Positions 13,898-17,011 of a DNA stretch of 17,011 bases are shown piece by piece. The DNA is from CAYUBI01 sp964443005 (lineage in GTDB: Bacteria > Margulisbacteria > Riflemargulisbacteria > GWF2-35-9 > CAYUBI01). The notes under the pieces were generated by a model. That model was not told the origin of the DNA, did no database searches, and saw nothing but the letters and a program-made list of their open reading frames with translations. The first letter of the stretch is position 1. Each line of letters opens with the position of its first letter. Location: assembly GCA_964443005.1 (NCBI GenBank), contig CAYUBI010000049.1, positions 1 through 17,011 of the forward strand. Reading direction: 5' to 3'. Both the position numbers and the translations under genes were made by a program.

Positions 13898-16468
13898 TTA
13901 AGTCATTACTAATTTGCCGTTGTTGTAACTAATTTGAATGGTTGAGTTGTCAGTAATCGTTCCATTTAGCAATGCTTTAGCTAGCGGGTTTTGTATTTCA
14001 GAAATAATGGCACGTTGTATAGGGCGCGCACCATAAATTTCAGAAAAACCTACGTCAATAATACGTTTTTGAATGGTTGGATCAAGAATTAGTTTAATAT
14101 TATTTTTTTCTAACCGATTTTTGATCTTATTTAATTGTAGCTCAACAATTTCTTTGATAACAGCAGCTTGCAGTGGATTAAAAATAACAATTTCATCAAT
14201 TCGATTTAAAAATTCTGGTCGAAATGTGCTTTGTAAAACATGCATAACTGTTTTTTGAATATCTGTTTTATCTTTCATTTCTAAAATATCAGAAGAGCCC
14301 AGATTAGACGTCATAATAATTAAGCAGTTTTTGAAATTAACACTGCGACCTTGCGAATCTGTTAATCGTCCATCATCTAATAATTGCAATAAAATATTAA
14401 TGACATCTGGATGCGCTTTTTCGATTTCATCAAATAGTATGATTGAATAGGGACGACGACGCACAGCTTCAGTTAATTGGCCGCCTTCTTCATAGCCAAC
14501 ATAGCCAGGTGGCGCACCGACGAGTCGCGATACTGAATGCTTTTCCATGTACTCGCTCATGTCAATACGAATCATAGCTTTTTCATCGTTAAACAAATAG
14601 TCTGCAAGAGTTTTAGCAAGCTCGGTTTTCCCAACACCTGTAGGTCCTAAGAAAATAAAGGAGCCCATTGGTTTGTTAGGGTCAGCTAACCCAGATCTGG
14701 AACGCCGAATTGTATCAGCTATGCGTTCAATTGCCTCATCTTGACCTTTGACACGACGTGCTAGTTCCTGTTCAATGAGTAGCAGTTTTTCTTTTTCACC
14801 ATAAATCATTTTGGACAAAGGAATGCCTGTCATTTTTGAAACAACTTCAGCAATGTCTTCATAATCTAATTCTTCTTTTAACATCGTTTTATTCAGTTGA
14901 TGAGCTGCAAGTTCGTTTTGCGCAACGCTTAGTTCCTCTTGAATTTTAGGGATTTTCCCAAATCGAATCTCTGATACTTTTTCATAATTACCATCACGTT
15001 CATGTTGTTTTTCATCTTGATGAACGCGTTCTAATAATTCTTTGTTTTTTGATATTTTTCCAATTAATTCTTTTTCTTTTTGCCAGTGTCGTTTAAGTAG
15101 TGACGATTTCATACGAAGTTCAGAGGCCTCTTCATCGATTTTGGTTATTTTTTCTTTAGATTCAACATCTTTTTCTTTTTGTAAGGCCGTTTTCTCAATT
15201 TCCAATTGGATAATCTTACGTTCAAGTTCATCAATTTCTGTTGGCATACTGGAAATTTCAATACGTAATTTTGAAGCAGCTTCATCAATTAAATCAATAG
15301 CTTTATCTGGCAAAAAACGATCTGTGATATAACGATTGGACAGCTCTGCTGCACCTATTATTGCGGCATCCTTAATGCGAATACCATGATGAACTTCATA
15401 TTTTTCTTTTAATCCACGTAAAATAGAAATAGTATCTTCAATAGAAGGTTCTTTAACATATACTTGTTGAAAACGTCGTGCAAGTGCTTCATCTTTTTCA
15501 ATATATTTTCGATATTCATTCAAGGTAGTTGCGCCAATACATTTTAATTCGCCGCGAGCTAATGCAGGTTTTAGCATATTTGCTGCATCAACTGCTCCTT
15601 CAGCTTTTCCTGCACCAACAATAGTATGCAGTTCATCAATAAATAATATAATTTGCCCATTAGCTTTTTCTACTTCTTTAAGTACTGCTTTTAAGCGCTC
15701 TTCAAATTCTCCTCGATATTTTGCTCCTGCTAATAGCGCGCCAATATCCAGACCTAAAACTTGCTTATTTTTAAGCGTATCTGGAACGTCGCCATTTACA
15801 ATTCGTTGGGCAAGGCCTTCAACAATCGCTGTTTTCCCAACTCCTGGTTCTCCAATGAGGACTGGGTTGTTTTTAGTTCGTCTTGATAATACTTGGATTA
15901 CCCGTCGGATTTCGTCATCTCTGCCAATTACAGGATCTAGCTTATGTTCGAGTGCTCGTTTTACAAAATCAAGAGTATATTTATCTAAAACATTATATTT
16001 TGATTCTGCGCTTGCGTCTGTTGCTCGCGAGGCACCCCTTACTTTTTTTAGTAAAGCCATTACACTGGATTCATTAATTGAAAAATCAGCTAATAGCTTT
16101 TTTGCGCCATTACTTTCTCGTAATATAGATAATAATAAATGTTCGACAGTGATATAATCGTCGCCCATTTCTTTAGCGATTTTTTGGGAATTATCCATGA
16201 TATGATTCATCGTACTTGACAGGTATAATTGGGGTTGTCCAGAAACTGTTGGATACTTTTTTAAGTTAGCCATAAGTTCCTGTTTCAGTTTCTCCTGATC
16301 TATATTTGGAAACGGAAGAATTTCTTCAAACAAATTTGTTGGATCTCCAATGAGTGCTTTTAAAAGATGAAATTCAGTTAATTCAGCATTGCCTGCTTCC
16401 ATTGCTAATTCTTGTGCTTTTTGAACAGCTTCCTGAGACTTAACCGTTAATTTTTGATAATTTATCAT
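13898..16468 (-). CDS. clpB: ATP-dependent disaggregase ClpB
   Basis: 856 residues, normal ClpB length. N domain with two Clp repeats (about 1-145). NBD1 has Walker A GEPGVGKT (206-213) and Walker B ILFIDE (274-279). A long M-domain coiled coil (about 405-525) contains RDGNYEKVSEIRFGKIP; its presence separates ClpB from ClpA and ClpC. NBD2 has Walker A GPTGVGKT (608-615), pore loop GYVG (655-658) and Walker B IILFDE (676-681). The C-terminal domain has GARPIQRAI. ClpB extracts polypeptides from aggregates together with DnaK/DnaJ/GrpE. ATG at 16468 follows AAGGAG with eight-base spacing. Heat-shock control by HrcA is suggested by the upstream CIRCE-like dyad. Confidence 0.97.
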   Translation of the reverse strand: MINYQKLTVKSQEAVQKAQELAMEAGNAELTEFHLLKALIGDPTNLFEEILPFPNIDQEKLKQELMANLKKYPTVSGQPQLYLSSTMNHIMDNSQKIAKEMGDDYITVEHLLLSILRESNGAKKLLADFSINESSVMALLKKVRGASRATDASAESKYNVLDKYTLDFVKRALEHKLDPVIGRDDEIRRVIQVLSRRTKNNPVLIGEPGVGKTAIVEGLAQRIVNGDVPDTLKNKQVLGLDIGALLAGAKYRGEFEERLKAVLKEVEKANGQIILFIDELHTIVGAGKAEGAVDAANMLKPALARGELKCIGATTLNEYRKYIEKDEALARRFQQVYVKEPSIEDTISILRGLKEKYEVHHGIRIKDAAIIGAAELSNRYITDRFLPDKAIDLIDEAASKLRIEISSMPTEIDELERKIIQLEIEKTALQKEKDVESKEKITKIDEEASELRMKSSLLKRHWQKEKELIGKISKNKELLERVHQDEKQHERDGNYEKVSEIRFGKIPKIQEELSVAQNELAAHQLNKTMLKEELDYEDIAEVVSKMTGIPLSKMIYGEKEKLLLIEQELARRVKGQDEAIERIADTIRRSRSGLADPNKPMGSFIFLGPTGVGKTELAKTLADYLFNDEKAMIRIDMSEYMEKHSVSRLVGAPPGYVGYEEGGQLTEAVRRRPYSIILFDEIEKAHPDVINILLQLLDDGRLTDSQGRSVNFKNCLIIMTSNLGSSDILEMKDKTDIQKTVMHVLQSTFRPEFLNRIDEIVIFNPLQAAVIKEIVELQLNKIKNRLEKNNIKLILDPTIQKRIIDVGFSEIYGARPIQRAIISEIQNPLAKALLNGTITDNSTIQISYNNGKLVMT

Positions 16469-16484
16469 ATATACTACTCCTTGT

Positions 16485-16511
16485 TTGGCAGTCAGTGCAT
16501 TCGACTGCTAA
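16485..16511 (-). promoter_or_regulatory. Variant CIRCE (HrcA operator) upstream of clpB
   Basis: Minus strand: TTAGCAGTC, nine-base spacer, GACTGCCAA. The geometry is exactly the 9-9-9 of CIRCE (TTAGCACTC-N9-GAGTGCTAA). One arm differs at a single base. The other differs at two, one of them the symmetric partner of the first, so the dyad is preserved. It lies at the predicted transcription start, between the -10 and the Shine-Dalgarno, where HrcA sites are usually found. Confidence 0.72.
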
Positions 16512-16539
16512 TTTATCACCTTTTGGAATATGAAGTCAA
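16512..16539 (-). promoter_or_regulatory. Sigma70-type promoter of clpB
   Basis: Minus strand TTGACT (16539-16534), 16-bp spacer, GATAAA (16517-16512). The -35 matches consensus at five of six positions. The start of transcription falls within the CIRCE-like dyad, consistent with repression. Confidence 0.6.
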
Positions 16540-16837
16540 GTGAATAAAGTTATTAATGATTAACTTGCTTTCTTAATAGGGCATAATCCGGGTCAGTAGA
16601 TTCCAGTCAAGGAATGAGCCTGAAGCAAGATAAAGAGTGGAAAGTATCTATAAGCCTGTTGTTCCTAAGATCATTGAAAAAAATCTCCTTTGATACAAAA
16701 AAACTTTAGAGCAAGAAATAATAGAGATCAAGTAGCAATTAACTAAATAAATTTGCGGGGTTACTGCGTCTGTCGAAGTTCGGAAGCGTGATACCTGCCA
16801 AATTCATTGTCATTGAGTGGGCTATTTTTGAAATTGA
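16540..16837. other. Gene-free region of about 300 nt with nested inverted repeats
   Basis: No convincing ORF in any frame. Two foldable blocks are visible. Block 1 (16564-16629): CTTGCTT pairs with AAGCAAG at the ends and encloses a smaller stem, ATTCC/GGAAT (16600-16615), with CAG/CTG outside it. Block 2 (16750-16804): AATTTGCGGG pairs with CCTGCCAAATT and encloses an imperfect extension; this segment is noticeably GC-richer than its surroundings. It could be a structured RNA, a decayed mobile-element remnant or a leader. No known RNA family was recognised. Several short stop-interrupted reading frames are compatible with a degraded gene but show nothing recognisable. Confidence 0.4.
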
Positions 16838-16870
16838 TTGAGTATAAGTAATTTTGGCTTTATACTTATA
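16838..16870 (+). promoter_or_regulatory. Promoter with overlapping 8-bp inverted repeat
   Basis: TTGAGT (16838-16843), 17-bp spacer, TATACT (16861-16866). A perfect inverted repeat TATAAGTA (16843-16850) / TACTTATA (16863-16870), with arms 12 bp apart, spans the spacer and the -10 and is a possible operator. It directs transcription into the gene starting at 16918. Confidence 0.55.
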
Positions 16871-16917
16871 TAAACAAACTAAGTTATGGTGAGAAGCGAT
16901 CATAAGGAGTTATTTTA

Positions 16918-17011
16918 ATGAAAGATTTACCCATTGGAATACAAACCTTTCAAGACCTTATTGAAGGTAATTTTTTATACATTGATAAGACTCAATATAT
17001 TTATCAAATGG
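16918..17011 (+). CDS. AAA-ATPase-like / PD-(D/E)XK nuclease family protein, 5' part only
   Basis: The first 31 codons are visible: MKDLPIGIQTFQDLIEGN followed by FLYIDKTQYIYQM. 'PIGIQ.F..L...N.LYIDKT..IY.' is the highly conserved start of proteins with an AAA-ATPase-like domain (PF09820) and a C-terminal PD-(D/E)XK nuclease-like domain (DUF1703, PF08011). These usually exceed 500 residues and often occur in many copies per genome. Their function is not established; a mobile or defence-related role has been suggested. ATG follows AAGGAG (16904-16909) with eight-base spacing and a promoter of its own. It is truncated by the window edge. Confidence 0.85.
   Translation, partial: MKDLPIGIQTFQDLIEGNFLYIDKTQYIYQM

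Noticed and set aside
13888..13907. Short AATGCTT/AAGTCATT hairpin between the deacetylase and clpB genes
   Set aside because: AT-rich, bulged, overlaps the clpB stop and has no clear T-tract; too weak to call a terminator.
15042..15332. Serine/phenylalanine-rich plus-strand ORFs inside clpB (also 14073-14258 and 15855-16157)
   Set aside because: Antisense shadows of clpB, especially of its Glu/Lys-rich coiled coil.
16564..16804. Possible known riboswitch, 6S, SRP, tmRNA or group II intron domain in the gene-free stretch
   Set aside because: None of the conserved core sequences of these families could be found by eye; left as an unknown structured region.

Overview
The window (about 36% G+C by eye) is a gene-dense bacterial chromosome segment. 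The organism cannot be named from the sequence. It has a LytR-CpsA-Psr (LCP) cell-wall protein, divisome genes ftsL/ftsI, a polysaccharide deacetylase, an extracytoplasmic disulfide-bond machinery (VKOR-DsbA fusion, CcdA, TlpA/ResA) and a CIRCE-like site upstream of clpB. Together these indicate a walled, low-GC bacterium. An RRM RNA-binding protein, two tandem ssb genes and an AAA-ATPase-like/PD-(D/E)XK family gene hint at a lineage outside the best-studied phyla, but this is only a hint. No rRNA, tRNA, CRISPR array or intact insertion sequence was found.

Left part, minus strand (1-2605): an operon running RRM protein -> YqeK (HD-domain Ap4A hydrolase family) -> LCP protein -> start of an unidentified gene. 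It has a good sigma70-type promoter (2645-2673). Start-codon assignment is odd here. The LCP transmembrane segment is encoded upstream of any ATG/GTG/TTG, and a -1 slippery run (CCCAAATTTC) lies just before the yqeK stop codon, in the frame that would join the two proteins.

Central operon, plus strand (2799-10129): rpsF, ssb, second ssb, rpsR, rplI, uvrC, ftsL, ftsI, and a two-gene aconitase/isopropylmalate-dehydratase-like pair. Most junctions overlap or nearly touch. A promoter with an extended -10 and a palindromic leader (a candidate S6:S18 autoregulatory RNA) precede rpsF. A 20-bp perfect palindrome spans the rplI stop codon. UvrC lacks its C-terminal helix-hairpin-helix domain. The LeuC/LeuD-like pair keeps the Fe-S cysteines but has lost most of the family's substrate-binding residues, which makes it the most intriguing part of the window. 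A large bidirectional hairpin terminator closes the operon.

Redox/envelope block (10197-13882): a VKOR - SurA-N-like - DsbA triple-domain protein on the minus strand, divergent from ccdA - tlpA/resA - polysaccharide deacetylase. CcdA would pass cytoplasmic electrons to the TlpA-like protein, while VKOR-DsbA would introduce disulfides. The window therefore carries both oxidising and reducing thiol systems.

Right end: clpB (minus strand) has a promoter overlapped by a variant CIRCE (HrcA-type) operator. Next comes about 300 nt with no gene but with nested imperfect inverted repeats. A second promoter, carrying an inverted repeat, then drives an AAA-ATPase-like family gene that runs off the window.
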